Assembly: GCF_037914945.1 (NCBI RefSeq)
Contig: NZ_CP149787.1
Coordinates: 62,001-126,000, forward strand
Source of the DNA: Haloterrigena sp. KLK7
Lineage (GTDB): Archaea; Halobacteriota; Halobacteria; Halobacteriales; Natrialbaceae
Length of the DNA stretch: 64,000 nucleotides
Direction: 5' to 3'
The notes below the pieces were generated by a model. The model was not told the origin of the DNA and searched no databases. It worked only from the letters and a program-made list of their open reading frames with translations. The translations under genes and the position numbers were made by a program. Shown one piece after another: positions 54,066 to 62,718 of this stretch. Position 1 is the stretch's first letter; each line of letters starts with the position of its first letter.

Positions 54066-54617
54066 CTACGCGGTGGTCTGCCACCAGTCTTGGGTCTCGA
54101 GGATATCGTCTTCTTCCTCTTCCGTGACTGGGCTGGCGTTGACGGTGATGAGCTGGTTATTATCGCTGAAGGGCGTCCACTCCCGGTTCATCTCGAACAA
54201 CTGGGGCTGATTCTGATCGTCGTCGGCGTCGGGAATGAACCCCAACTCCTCGTCGTACTCACCGATGTTCGCGTCGTGTGCGACGTAGAGCGGGACGATT
54301 TCGTCCCCGTTCAGCCACCGAATCTGGTACGTGTTGTAATCCGAGAACCAACTGTCCTGTACGTCGCCGTAGCTGGGGTTCCACTCGATCACTTCCGAGA
54401 CGAACGTGAACCGCCCGTTCGGGTGGAAGTTATCGACGTTGATCAGCGCCTTCCACGCGTCGTCGAGATCACCGAACACCCCATCGTCTTCCTGTGCCAC
54501 TGCCGTTCCGGACGCGCCGATGGTGAGAGCACTCGTCGCCAGCGCCCCTTTCTTGAGGAATGATCGGCGCGAGTCATCGGATCGACCGAACAGCAACCCG
54601 TTTTTTCTTTCTGTCAT
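54066..54617 (-). CDS. Tat-exported acidic protein, haloarchaea-specific
   Basis: A 183-residue secreted protein. Residues 17-23 RRSFLKK form a twin-arginine signal, the hydrophobic part is ALATSALTIGASG, and cleavage is likely after AVAQ. The mature part is acidic (DDGVFGDLDDAWKALINVD, FHPNGRFTFVSEVIEWNP). It has several Trp and ends QDWWQTTA. I recognise no domain; similar exported proteins of unknown role exist in related haloarchaea. A large AT-rich upstream region suggests regulated expression. Confidence 0.75.
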   Translation of the reverse strand: MTERKNGLLFGRSDDSRRSFLKKGALATSALTIGASGTAVAQEDDGVFGDLDDAWKALINVDNFHPNGRFTFVSEVIEWNPSYGDVQDSWFSDYNTYQIRWLNGDEIVPLYVAHDANIGEYDEELGFIPDADDDQNQPQLFEMNREWTPFSDNNQLITVNASPVTEEEEDDILETQDWWQTTA

Positions 54618-55100
54618 AGCAGCGTCCCTCCATCGGGCGGGTCCGCCACTGGAACCGGTAAGCCCTATCCTTGCAACTCGTTCGGAGTTATTTTATATAA
54701 ATTTCGGAAGTACGTATATTATATCAAATTGGAATCATAAGCGACTCGAAGACGGTCGCCGATGAGAACCGATCGCGCCGGTCCCTCGTCGTAGATCACC
54801 GCCATGACGAGGGTGATCGGTACGGTGGGATCGACTCACCGAGAATCGATGTGACGAGCGGCTGACGTCCGCGAATAGTCCAGCGACGGCCGATGCGGCG
54901 ACGGTTCAGACCGCGTCGCGTCCGCGACCGATCTCGAGGCCGGTGACTCTCGTGGATGTACGGAACGAGCGTCCCGATCGACAACAGCAGGCGAACCCGA
55001 ACCTAGGGTCGCCGACGTCTCCTCTCTCCGCCGCCGTCGACGACCCGCTTCGAGTATCGCCTTCAACAGGTTCAAACGGGCCACCGACCGAGTTCCAGAC
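54618..55100. other. 483-base intergenic region with AT-rich promoter
   Basis: Holds an AT-rich block (54690-54740) with TATA-like words on both strands; on the minus strand TTATATAAAA (54691-54701) is the likely box for the Tat-protein gene. Next to it AACTC-GTTCG-GAGTT (54675-54689) is an inverted repeat between box and start site. The rest (54750-55100) is GC-rich without recognised features. No gene is called. Confidence 0.5.
54675..54701 (-). promoter_or_regulatory. Promoter with adjacent inverted repeat, Tat-protein gene
   Basis: TATA-like box at 54691-54701 and an AACTC/GAGTT inverted repeat (54675-54679, 54685-54689) just downstream of it in the direction of transcription. The ATG is at 54617, so the leader is about 50 bases, longer than usual here. 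Confidence 0.4.
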
Positions 55101-56483
55101 GTGCTTCCCGGAGGGAGACGACGGCTGTTCGCCGTCTGGCAGCGTGTGTTCGACCTCTCGTGGCCGGTGATGATCGAGCAGTTCCTCCGGACGATGATGC
55201 GGACGACTGACGTCGTCGTCACCGGGCTGTTCTCGCCAGCAGCGGTGGCGGCCGTCGGCCTCGCGGACCTCTACGCGAGACTGCCGCTCCGGATCGGGCT
55301 GGGACTGGGCAGCGGCGTCATCGCCCTCTCGAGTCAGGACACGGGCAGCGGCGCGACGGCCAACCGGGACGAGGCGATCACGCAGGCGATACTGCTCGGC
55401 GCGGTCGCCGGGCTCCCGTTCGTGCTGTTCGGCTTCTTGCTCGGCGAGCGGGCGATCGGCGTGCTGGGCGCCGAACCCGAGGTGGCTCGCATGGGCGGGC
55501 TCTACCTCGCGATCATCTTCGCGACCAGTCCCGCCCGCCACGTCACGCTGATCGCCGCGCGGTCGATCCAGGGCGCCGGCGACACGCGCACGCCGATGTA
55601 CGTCAACGGCGTCTCCAACGCCCTCAACATCGCCGGCACGGTCGTCCTCGGACTGGGACTGGGGCCCGCACCGCGACTCCACGTCCTCGGCGTCGGCGTC
55701 GCGACCGCCTTCGGGAACGTCTTCTCCGCGCTCGCGCTCGTCGCGGCGATCCGCGGGCCGTGGACGCCGGCGGGATTCGTCCGGCCGCACCAGTGGACGA
55801 TCACGAAGCAGTTGCTCTCGATCAGCGCGCCGCGGATCGCGGAGGGGCTGGTGACGACCGTCCTCGAGTTCCCCTTCAACTCGATCCTGCTGGTCTTCGG
55901 GACGGACGTCAACGCGGCCTACCAGATCGGCCGACGGGTCTACCAGCAACTGACCAGCCCCCTCTCGCGTGGGTATCGGACCGGGACGAGCATCGTCGTC
56001 GGCCAGACGCTCGGCGACGGCGATCCCGCGGGGGCGCGGTACAACGGCTGGGCGGCGGCCGCGCTCGGACTCGTGACCGTCGGCTCGCTCGGCGGCCTGA
56101 TTTTCGTCGGCGCCGAGCAGATCGTCTCCCTGTTCACCGACGATCCGGCGACGATCGCGCACGCGACCGGCTTCGCTCGCGCGTACGCCCTCGCGGCGCC
56201 GGCCACCGTCCTCTACGTCGTGCTCTCGGGCGCGCTCACCAGCGGCAGCGACACGCGGACGCCGTTTATCGCCCGCGTCTCGGGAATGGCGGTCGGCATG
56301 CTCGGCGTCTCGGCCGTCGGCGGGATCTATCTGGACTACGGGATGCCGGCGGTGTACGCCTCCATCGTCGTCTTCTACGTCTGGTCGATGGCCTACGTCG
56401 CCGTCGGCTACTATCGGGGCGGCTGGGTCGACCGAACGCGGACGATGATGGACGAGCGCGGCAGCGCGCCGAGCGAGGACTGA
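55101..56483 (+). CDS. MATE family efflux transporter
   Basis: Na+ or H+ coupled multidrug/metabolite exporter of 460 residues with about 12 helices. The two MATE halves show WPVMIEQFLRTMMRTTD in helix 1, and the second-half repeat SISAPRIAEGLVTTVLE. RYNGWAAAALG and GSDTRTPFIARV also match MatE proteins. A GTG start at 55101 is used since no ATG lies near the first helix. Substrate unknown. It is divergent from the Tat-protein gene and convergent with the next gene by 3 bases. Confidence 0.88.
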   Translation: MLPGGRRRLFAVWQRVFDLSWPVMIEQFLRTMMRTTDVVVTGLFSPAAVAAVGLADLYARLPLRIGLGLGSGVIALSSQDTGSGATANRDEAITQAILLGAVAGLPFVLFGFLLGERAIGVLGAEPEVARMGGLYLAIIFATSPARHVTLIAARSIQGAGDTRTPMYVNGVSNALNIAGTVVLGLGLGPAPRLHVLGVGVATAFGNVFSALALVAAIRGPWTPAGFVRPHQWTITKQLLSISAPRIAEGLVTTVLEFPFNSILLVFGTDVNAAYQIGRRVYQQLTSPLSRGYRTGTSIVVGQTLGDGDPAGARYNGWAAAALGLVTVGSLGGLIFVGAEQIVSLFTDDPATIAHATGFARAYALAAPATVLYVVLSGALTSGSDTRTPFIARVSGMAVGMLGVSAVGGIYLDYGMPAVYASIVVFYVWSMAYVAVGYYRGGWVDRTRTMMDERGSAPSED

Positions 56484-56486
56484 CGC

Positions 56487-57623
56487 TCAGTCGTCGGACT
56501 CGAGGGTCGATCGCTGGGGATCGGCCGACTCGGTCGGCGCCTCGAGGAGTTCGCGCTCGGTCCCCGCGAGTTCGAGGACGAACTCGGAATCGAACGCCGA
56601 GGAGGGCGTCTGGAAGCCGGCCGGGAGGCGATTCCGGGTTCGGGACCGGGATCGCTTCCCGCCGTCGATGACCCGTTCGGCGGCGCTCACTGCGGCTTCG
56701 GCCGTCAGCGCGTAGGGTTCGGGGGTCCGGAGGCGAGCGCGGACGCGACGGCCGGTCGCCTCGTCGACGGCCTCGCCCCAGACGGTCGCGGCGCCGGTCG
56801 AGCGGGCCGCGTCGTCGGGACCGTCGAGCCGTGCGTCGACGAGGCGTTTCAGCGCGGCTTCGACCGGTCGGCGCTCGAGCAGCCAGCCCAGCGAGTCGAC
56901 GGCGGACAGCGCGCGGGTCGCCCACGACGGCGCGGCCGCGTAGACTTCAATCGAGTCGATGCCAGTGCTGTGGGCGGCAGTGACGACGTCGCCCCACGGG
57001 ATCGTGACGGCGTGTTCGGGGCCGTCGCCGAAGTCGATCTCGCGGGTCCGGTAGGCCATCGGGACCTTGATGAGCCGGCCGTTGCGCCGGACGACGCCGT
57101 CGTCGCCGAGGTGTTCGACGAGCGTCCGGGCGGTGCCTCGAGAGAGCCCGCCGCCGCCCTTGATCCCCAGCGAGAGGGCGGTCGCGTCCGGCAGTTGCGC
57201 GTGGAGAAACGCCGCCAGACAGTCGGTGGGGACGACGTCGAAGCCGACGCCCGGCAGGAGCGTGATTCCCGCCTCGCGGGCCGCGTCGTCGCGCCGGCGG
57301 AGCCGTTCGAACGCCTGGAACTCGCCGCTGATGTCGAGGTAGTGGGTATCGCTCTCGAGACAGGCGTCGACGAGCGGATCGACCGTGTTCACGAACGGAC
57401 CGGCGCAGTTCAACACGGCGTCGAACGAGCGGAGATGGGCGGCGACCTCGTCCCCGTCGGTGAGCGCGAACGTTCGCCCCTCGACGCCGAGTTCGTCCGC
57501 CTGCCGGGAGACGGCGCGACCGTTGCGGCCGGCGACGACCGGGGACCCTCCTCGAGAGACGGCTTCGCGAGCGATCAGTCGGCCGGTGTAGCCGTAGGAG
57601 CCGTAGATGAGAAGGGAGTCCAT
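56487..57623 (-). CDS. Saccharopine dehydrogenase-like oxidoreductase
   Basis: NAD(P)-dependent reductase of the trans-acting enoyl-reductase/saccharopine dehydrogenase family, 378 residues. The Rossmann start LLIYGSYGYTGRLIAREAVSRG gives the dinucleotide loop GSYGYTG. The core continues AGRNGRAVSRQADELG and VLNCAGPFVNTVDPLVDAC. It may reduce polyketide- or isoprenoid-type substrates, but this is a family-level inference. A TATA-like TTTAAC (57647-57653) is 28 bases upstream. Convergent with the MATE gene. Confidence 0.87.
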   Translation of the reverse strand: MDSLLIYGSYGYTGRLIAREAVSRGGSPVVAGRNGRAVSRQADELGVEGRTFALTDGDEVAAHLRSFDAVLNCAGPFVNTVDPLVDACLESDTHYLDISGEFQAFERLRRRDDAAREAGITLLPGVGFDVVPTDCLAAFLHAQLPDATALSLGIKGGGGLSRGTARTLVEHLGDDGVVRRNGRLIKVPMAYRTREIDFGDGPEHAVTIPWGDVVTAAHSTGIDSIEVYAAAPSWATRALSAVDSLGWLLERRPVEAALKRLVDARLDGPDDAARSTGAATVWGEAVDEATGRRVRARLRTPEPYALTAEAAVSAAERVIDGGKRSRSRTRNRLPAGFQTPSSAFDSEFVLELAGTERELLEAPTESADPQRSTLESDD

Positions 57624-57713
57624 AGCCGTCGTTTGGGGTTCGGGATGTTAAATCCGCGTCAGACGTTCGGTCGATCGAAACCTTCACGACGGCGGACCCG
57701 TAACCGAGGGGCG

Positions 57714-58169
57714 ATGGACGCGTCCCAACGGATCACCGCGCTCGAGGACGTGCCGGCGGACTCGACGGTGCTCTTTCGCGTGACCGACGGCGACGGCGGC
57801 GAACGGGAGGCGATTCTCGTCGCCACTGAGAACGAGACCAGCGGCGACGGGGCCGACGGTGACGTCGACGCGGAGCGACTCTCCTGCTGGCTGAACTACT
57901 GCCAGCATCTGACGCACATCAAGATCGACAAGGGCTCCGGTGCCCCGATGCGAGACGGGGAACTCGTCTGTGCCAACCACGGCGCGTACTTCGACGCCGA
58001 CTCCGGCGAGTGTACGTACGGTCCCTGCGAGGGCGCCTACCTCACCGACCTCGAGGTGACGGTCGACGACGGTGCGGTCTACCTGACCGACGACGACTAC
58101 GAGTACGTCGGCGCGGGACCCGTCGACGACGATGACGACCTCTCCTCGAGTTCGAACGTGAAGATCTAG
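57714..58169 (+). CDS. Rieske 2Fe-2S domain protein
   Basis: Small Rieske protein of 151 residues. The cluster ligands are C-x-H in YCQHLTH and C-x2-H in VCANHGAYFD, with a nearby C (GECTYGPCEG) that could form the usual disulfide. It lacks a signal peptide, so it should be cytoplasmic, for example as an electron carrier or as a subunit of a nitrite- or dioxygenase-type reductase. The gene is divergent from the saccharopine-type gene; the ~200 residues upstream in frame are a shadow. Confidence 0.9.
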   Translation: MDASQRITALEDVPADSTVLFRVTDGDGGEREAILVATENETSGDGADGDVDAERLSCWLNYCQHLTHIKIDKGSGAPMRDGELVCANHGAYFDADSGECTYGPCEGAYLTDLEVTVDDGAVYLTDDDYEYVGAGPVDDDDDLSSSSNVKI

Positions 58170-58224
58170 CAGTCGGTCGAGACAGCGGAGACGCGGCACC
58201 TGGGGCTGCCGGATCGCGCCGTCG

Positions 58225-58587
58225 CTACTCGAGGGCCGTCGGCATCACGAGGTCGCGCTCCTGATCGTAGTCGAGCAGGCCGGCGTCGACCAGCCGCGGC
58301 AGGTGATCGTGGTACAGGGAGAGATATATTTCGTGGACGCGCTCGGCGGAGATCTCCGGGACCTGGCAGCCGGTTTCCCGGACGGCGACCTCCTCGGCGG
58401 CGTCGGGCAGCGTCAGCGCCTCGCCGTAGGTGCGCATGACCGACAGCAACAGCCGCCGGCGGTGATCGGCCAGCAGCCCGAACGCGTCGTCGACCGTTTC
58501 GGCTGAGGCGTCACAGCCCTCGAGTTCGTCGAGGACTGCCAGCACGAAGTCGACACAGTCGGACTCGGAGTTGGGGGTGGCAGTCAT
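58225..58587 (-). CDS. DUF7344 winged-helix protein
   Basis: A 120-residue haloarchaeal winged-helix protein of the same family as the tandem units in the gene at 46362-47630. It contains FGLLADHRRRLLLSVMRTYG, then LTLPDAAEEVAVRETG, HEIYLSLYHDHLPRLVDAGLLDYD. Single-domain form without an effector part. Target and signal unknown. Convergent with the Rieske gene, 55 bases apart. Confidence 0.8.
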   Translation of the reverse strand: MTATPNSESDCVDFVLAVLDELEGCDASAETVDDAFGLLADHRRRLLLSVMRTYGEALTLPDAAEEVAVRETGCQVPEISAERVHEIYLSLYHDHLPRLVDAGLLDYDQERDLVMPTALE

Positions 58588-58791
58588 TCGTAGCCTCCAT
58601 GGGCCTCTCGAAACGGACGGGTTCCTGCGTCGGAGAGACGAGAACGGTAGCAGGGTCGATGGGACAGCGGATCGACCGTCCGTTCGCTCGAGGGTATGTA
58701 CCGATTTCTCGGGAGCACACTAAATATGAGTATCGAATCCGTCCCGGACGTATTCTCCGAGTTGACTGTCTCTCTCTCGAGACCGTCTCGA

Positions 58792-59088
58792 TCACTCGAT
58801 CGTCAGGGTCGGTTCGGTGACGGACTCGCTCTTGCACTCAGGACAGCGCGAGGGGAGGTTCAGCAGGTCGTCGAAGTCGTCGAAGCCACAGTCCCGACAC
58901 GTCGGCGGCGCGACGAGTAGCTGTTCGTCCGTTTCGTTCCCGTCGATCGACCGGGAGACGTGTTCGGCGTGGCGAACCACCGACTCGGGGGTCAGATCGA
59001 GCCGGACCGCGAGTTCGCTGGGCGTCGCGGGGTCGTCTCGGAGGGCGTCGGCGAGTCGCTGTCGCGTCGTTTCGTCGGCCTCTCGCAT
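58792..59088 (-). CDS. Winged-helix/zinc-ribbon transcriptional regulator
   Basis: A 98-residue DNA-binding protein of COG3357 type. Residues 1-55 form the HTH (MREADETTRQRLADALRDDP, SELAVRLDLTPESVVRHAEHV). The C-terminus has a zinc ribbon with CRDCGF and RCPECKS (C-x2-C pairs). The ATG at 59088 was chosen because the further open frame lacks similarity. It sits opposite the sugar nucleotidyltransferase, 145 bases away. Target unknown. Confidence 0.85.
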   Translation of the reverse strand: MREADETTRQRLADALRDDPATPSELAVRLDLTPESVVRHAEHVSRSIDGNETDEQLLVAPPTCRDCGFDDFDDLLNLPSRCPECKSESVTEPTLTIE

Positions 59089-59232
59089 ACGTCCGAAAAA
59101 CGGCCGTCCGACCGTTAGCCTATCGGTCGTCCGATCGGCCGCCGGTCGTCGCGCCCGACGCCAGAACTCGCCGACGGCGACGCGATCGCTGAAAGGGCAA
59201 ACCACTTATCGCAGGCAGATGAAGGAGAGGCC

Positions 59233-60207
59233 ATGAAAGCCGTCGTCCTTGCCGGCGGGTACGCGACTCGGATGTGGCCGATCACGAAGCATCGGCCCAA
59301 GATGTTCCTCCCGATCGGCGACTCCACCGTCATCGATCGCATCTTCGCCGAACTCGAGGCTGACGAGCGGATCGACGAGGTCTTCGTCAGCACCAACGAG
59401 CGGTTCGCCCCGGACTTCGAGGCCCACCTCGCGGACAGCGAGTTCGACAAGCCGCGGCTCTCGGTCGAGGACACGACCGAGGAAGACGACAAGTTCGGCG
59501 TCGTCGGCGCGCTCGCGCAGCTGATCGACCGCGAGAACGTCGACGACGATCTGCTGGTCATCGCCGGCGACAACCTGATCAGCTTCGACGTCGCGGACTT
59601 CGTGGACTACTTCGAGGACCACGAAGCGCCGACGCTGGCCGCCTACGACGTCGGCTCCCGCGAGAAGGCCAAATCCTACGGGCTGGTCGAACTCGAGGGC
59701 GATCGCGTCGTCGACTTCCAGGAGAAACCCGACGATCCCAACAGTACGCTGGTCTCGATCGCCTGTTACGCGTTCCCACAGGACTCGCTGTCCCTGTTTC
59801 CCACGTACCTCGAGGAGGGGAACAACCCCGACGAGCCGGGCTGGTTCATCCAGTGGCTCCAGAATCAAGAGGAGACCTACGCCTACACCTTCGAGGACGC
59901 GTGGTTCGACATCGGCACCCCCGAGAGCTATCTCGACGCCGTCGGCTGGCATCTCGACGGCGACTCGAGGGTCGCCGACTCCGCGACCCTCGAGAACGCC
60001 TCGATCGGCGAGAACGTCCACGTCATGGGGGACGTCACCCTCGAGAACACCGATCTCGACCACGCCGTGATCTTCCCCGACGCGACGGTCCGTGACGCCG
60101 ACATCCGCCGCTCGATCATCGACGAGGGAACGCACCTCGAGGACCTCGATCTCGCGGGTGCGCTCATCGGCGCCCACACGACGATCACGAACGGTCCCTC
60201 GAACTGA
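59233..60207 (+). CDS. Sugar nucleotidyltransferase
   Basis: Enzyme that forms NDP-sugars, 324 residues. The N-terminal motif is MKAVVLAGGYATRMWPITKHRPK and the substrate loop FLPIGDS; VIAGDNL and EKPDDPNST lie in the catalytic part. The C-terminus (about 240-324) is a left-handed beta-helix of repeats such as DSATLENASIGENVHV. It resembles glucose-1-phosphate thymidylyl/uridylyltransferases used for S-layer glycoprotein or polysaccharide. An AT-rich box (CACTTATC) about 27 bases upstream sets the start. Confidence 0.9.
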   Translation: MKAVVLAGGYATRMWPITKHRPKMFLPIGDSTVIDRIFAELEADERIDEVFVSTNERFAPDFEAHLADSEFDKPRLSVEDTTEEDDKFGVVGALAQLIDRENVDDDLLVIAGDNLISFDVADFVDYFEDHEAPTLAAYDVGSREKAKSYGLVELEGDRVVDFQEKPDDPNSTLVSIACYAFPQDSLSLFPTYLEEGNNPDEPGWFIQWLQNQEETYAYTFEDAWFDIGTPESYLDAVGWHLDGDSRVADSATLENASIGENVHVMGDVTLENTDLDHAVIFPDATVRDADIRRSIIDEGTHLEDLDLAGALIGAHTTITNGPSN

Positions 60208-60330
60208 CGGCGGAGCCCGTCCGAACGGCGAGGCGATCACCAACGACGAAGGGACGACCGGACGGCGAGCCGTCGACGGTCCCGCCGCGTTCGAGTCGAA
60301 CGGTCGATACAGCTATCAGTCCACCGTGTG

Positions 60331-61059
60331 ATGTGTTCCGACGAACACATGTCACGGGCGGTCCAATCGGTTCTCGACCGATACGCCGAGGGCGTTCCCT
60401 GCGCGGAACTCGCGGCCGCCTTCCGCGAGCACCGCCGCTGGACCGGCGACGACCCGCGGCTGTTGCTCGCCGAAGCGGCCGCGTCGACGACCGGCCAGCG
60501 CTTTCTCGGCGGCGTCAAACCGACCGTCGAACGGTTCCGCGAGGCGTTCGTCGCGACCGATCGCGTCGCGTCGTTCGCCGACATCGCCGCCCTCGATCTC
60601 GAGGACGACGACCTCGTCGCGGCGTTCGGCGCCCAACGGAAACGACGCGTCCTGCTCGAGGCCGCCGGCGTGTTATCGGCCAGACCCGAGGCCGACGATC
60701 CGGCGGCGCTGCTCGGCTGGGCGGAAACGGCGGATCACTACCGCTACGACGAGGACCCCATCGGCGCGATCGCCGGCGTCGGTCCCTCGACGTTCCAGTT
60801 CCTGCGCCAGCTCGCCGGCGTCGAGACGCTCACTCCGGACCCGACGGCCGTCGCCCTGATCGACGCCGTCGCGGACGCCCTCGAGTCGTCGCCGCTGGAC
60901 ACCGGGACCGACCTGCGAACGATCGCCTCGGGCGAGTGGCTGGCCGTCGAATCGTCGTACTCGGCCCTCGAGATCGACCGGCTCGCGTGGTGGACGTTCA
61001 CCGACGCCGACGATCGCGAGGCCGTCCTCGCAGTCCACGAGTCGGCAACGAAGCGGTGA
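60331..61059 (+). CDS. HhH-containing protein, DNA-glycosylase-like fold (uncertain)
   Basis: A 242-residue protein. The second half contains IGAIAGVGPSTFQFLRQLAGVETLTPD, which fits a helix-hairpin-helix, a G/P loop and the Asp of HhH-GPD glycosylases. No [4Fe-4S] cysteines follow. The first half is helical (GVPCAELAAAFREHRRWTGDD). The start could be GTG 60328, ATG 60331 or ATG 60349; the second was chosen. Function is not known; DNA repair is a guess from the fold. Confidence 0.6.
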   Translation: MCSDEHMSRAVQSVLDRYAEGVPCAELAAAFREHRRWTGDDPRLLLAEAAASTTGQRFLGGVKPTVERFREAFVATDRVASFADIAALDLEDDDLVAAFGAQRKRRVLLEAAGVLSARPEADDPAALLGWAETADHYRYDEDPIGAIAGVGPSTFQFLRQLAGVETLTPDPTAVALIDAVADALESSPLDTGTDLRTIASGEWLAVESSYSALEIDRLAWWTFTDADDREAVLAVHESATKR

Positions 61060-61092
61060 CCGCGGCGAACCGATGGCCCCGTCGGCGATCGG

Positions 61093-61971
61093 TTAGAACT
61101 CTTCCGTCGGGACCGTGTACTCGGCGGTGACCATGCGGCCGTCCTGCGAGACGTCGGTCACGTCTGTTTCCTCGCCCATAATCTCCGTCACTTGCGTCTC
61201 CGCCTCGTCGACGTCGACGCCGCTCTCGGCCTTGTAGAGGGACACGAACGTCCCGTTCATCTCCGCACCGTCGACCGACGCGACCAGACCCATCGCGACG
61301 GTCGTGTCGTCGCTCGCGTCTTCGGCGCTCGATTCCGTGTTCGCGTTCACGAACGCGATATCACCCGACTCGAGTTCGCCGTCGACCTGCTCGAAGTTCC
61401 CGTTGATGTCGATATACCGATCGGCGTCCTCGGCGTAGGTGTCGAGCAGGAGTTCGAGTTCGTCGCGGACTTCGACCTCGCCGTACGGCGCCGGCGTCGT
61501 TCTGACGAGATGATCGCCGTCGGTCGCGACCAGCGCGTCCCTCTCCTCGTCCCCACTGGAGTCGGTGTAGACGTCGAAATCGCCGTGGCTATCCGCCGAA
61601 CCGAACTCCATCTCGTCGACGATGTCACCGCCGTCGAACGAGCCAGAGAGGATTTCGGACTGGCCGACGGACAGGGCGATCTCGACGTCGTCGGCCAGGA
61701 GCGCCCCGCTGTAGTCGCTCGTGACGTTGTCCCGGAGCTCCCCCTTGTCCGGAACCTCGTCCGTCTCGAGGATGGAACCGACGTCCTGATAGGCGACCCA
61801 CAGCGATCGCTGCTCCAACTCGGCGGGATCGTACGCCCACTCGGTGTAGTCGACTTCGTCCTCGAAATAACTCCCCACGACCGGGACGTTGCTGCAACCG
61901 GCGAGACTCGTGATCCCGCCGACGGTCGCAACGCCCGCACCCATTCGAAGCACGTCGCGTCTGGATTGCAT
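61093..61971 (-). CDS. Tat lipoprotein, unknown function
   Basis: A 292-residue exported lipoprotein. The signal RRDVLRMGAG is Tat-like, the lipobox is SLAGC with Cys26. The mature part starts with SNVPVVGSYFEDEVDYTEWAYDP and is acidic, without recognised domain; GSFDGGDIVDEMEFG and YIDINGNFEQVDGELESGD are notable. Members of this unnamed family occur in haloarchaea. A palindromic TATA region lies 27 bases before the start (see 61992-62005). Confidence 0.8.
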   Translation of the reverse strand: MQSRRDVLRMGAGVATVGGITSLAGCSNVPVVGSYFEDEVDYTEWAYDPAELEQRSLWVAYQDVGSILETDEVPDKGELRDNVTSDYSGALLADDVEIALSVGQSEILSGSFDGGDIVDEMEFGSADSHGDFDVYTDSSGDEERDALVATDGDHLVRTTPAPYGEVEVRDELELLLDTYAEDADRYIDINGNFEQVDGELESGDIAFVNANTESSAEDASDDTTVAMGLVASVDGAEMNGTFVSLYKAESGVDVDEAETQVTEIMGEETDVTDVSQDGRMVTAEYTVPTEEF

Positions 61972-61991
61972 CTCTCGCTGAATAGTAACCT

Positions 61992-62005
61992 AGACCTTAA
62001 AGTCT
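61992..62005 (-). promoter_or_regulatory. Near-palindromic TATA region of the Tat lipoprotein gene
   Basis: AGACCTTAAAGTCT (61992-62005) is a palindrome with one mismatched pair, and its TTAA centre lies about 27 bases before the ATG. The overlap of dyad and TATA box suggests repressor control. Confidence 0.45.
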
Positions 62006-62189
62006 TTTTTGCCAATATTTCCGCATATGGCTCCTTACTAACGTCACGATAGCCGACGTACCGAGAGAATACGGAATCTCAGTTACTCCAGAGACGGAAC
62101 GCTCTCCGTTCGACGACGGTCGAACGGAGAGCGGCCGAAAAGTGAGGGGCCGTCGGCCGTCGACGCGCGGTCGTACCCGCGTAACCGCC

Positions 62190-62654
62190 CTAGGCCGTCA
62201 GTCCCTGGACGCGCTCGAGGCCGTTCTCCACCTCGGCTTTCGTCTGCTCGAGGGGATCGACGACCTCCTCCGGGAGGTCCATCCGATCGGCCAGCGTCAA
62301 CAGCGTCTCGAGTTTCGTGAGTTCGAGGCGCTCGATCCCGCGTCCGAGCTCCGTCTCGACGAGGTCGCCGAGGTGGGGGTCCTCCACGTCCTGAACGAGT
62401 TCCTCACGGTCCTCGCGCAGGCCCGCGAGCGTCTCGCTCTCGAGCGCGCCGGGTTCCTCCTGGACCGCCTCGAACAGCGGCTCGAGTCGCCCGATCTGCT
62501 CGGACGTGGTCTCGCCGTGGGCCATGTAGTACTCCTCGAGTTCCTCGTCGGTCGCCGACTCGGCCAGTTCCGACTGGAGGTCCTCGAGTTCCCGCTCGAT
62601 GTGGTACAGTTCGCGCAGTTCGCGGACGAACAGGTCGCGCTGGGATTCGATCAT
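62190..62654 (-). CDS. Ferritin-like DUF892 protein (YciE/YciF family)
   Basis: A 154-residue all-helical protein. It starts MIESQRDLFVRELRELYHIERELED. Helices with TSEQIGRLEPLFEAVQEEPG and LGRGIERLELTKLETLLTLADR follow. YciF-type proteins fold like ferritin and are linked to stress; the metal site is only partly visible. ATG 62654 is used, since an ATG ten codons upstream lacks conservation. Flanked by the Tat lipoprotein and the FGGY gene on the same strand. Confidence 0.85.
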   Translation of the reverse strand: MIESQRDLFVRELRELYHIERELEDLQSELAESATDEELEEYYMAHGETTSEQIGRLEPLFEAVQEEPGALESETLAGLREDREELVQDVEDPHLGDLVETELGRGIERLELTKLETLLTLADRMDLPEEVVDPLEQTKAEVENGLERVQGLTA

Positions 62655-62718
62655 GCCGTCAGCCACGTCACCGACGAGAAACAAAGCGGTTCGCCCGCCA
62701 ACTGAAACCTACCCGACC

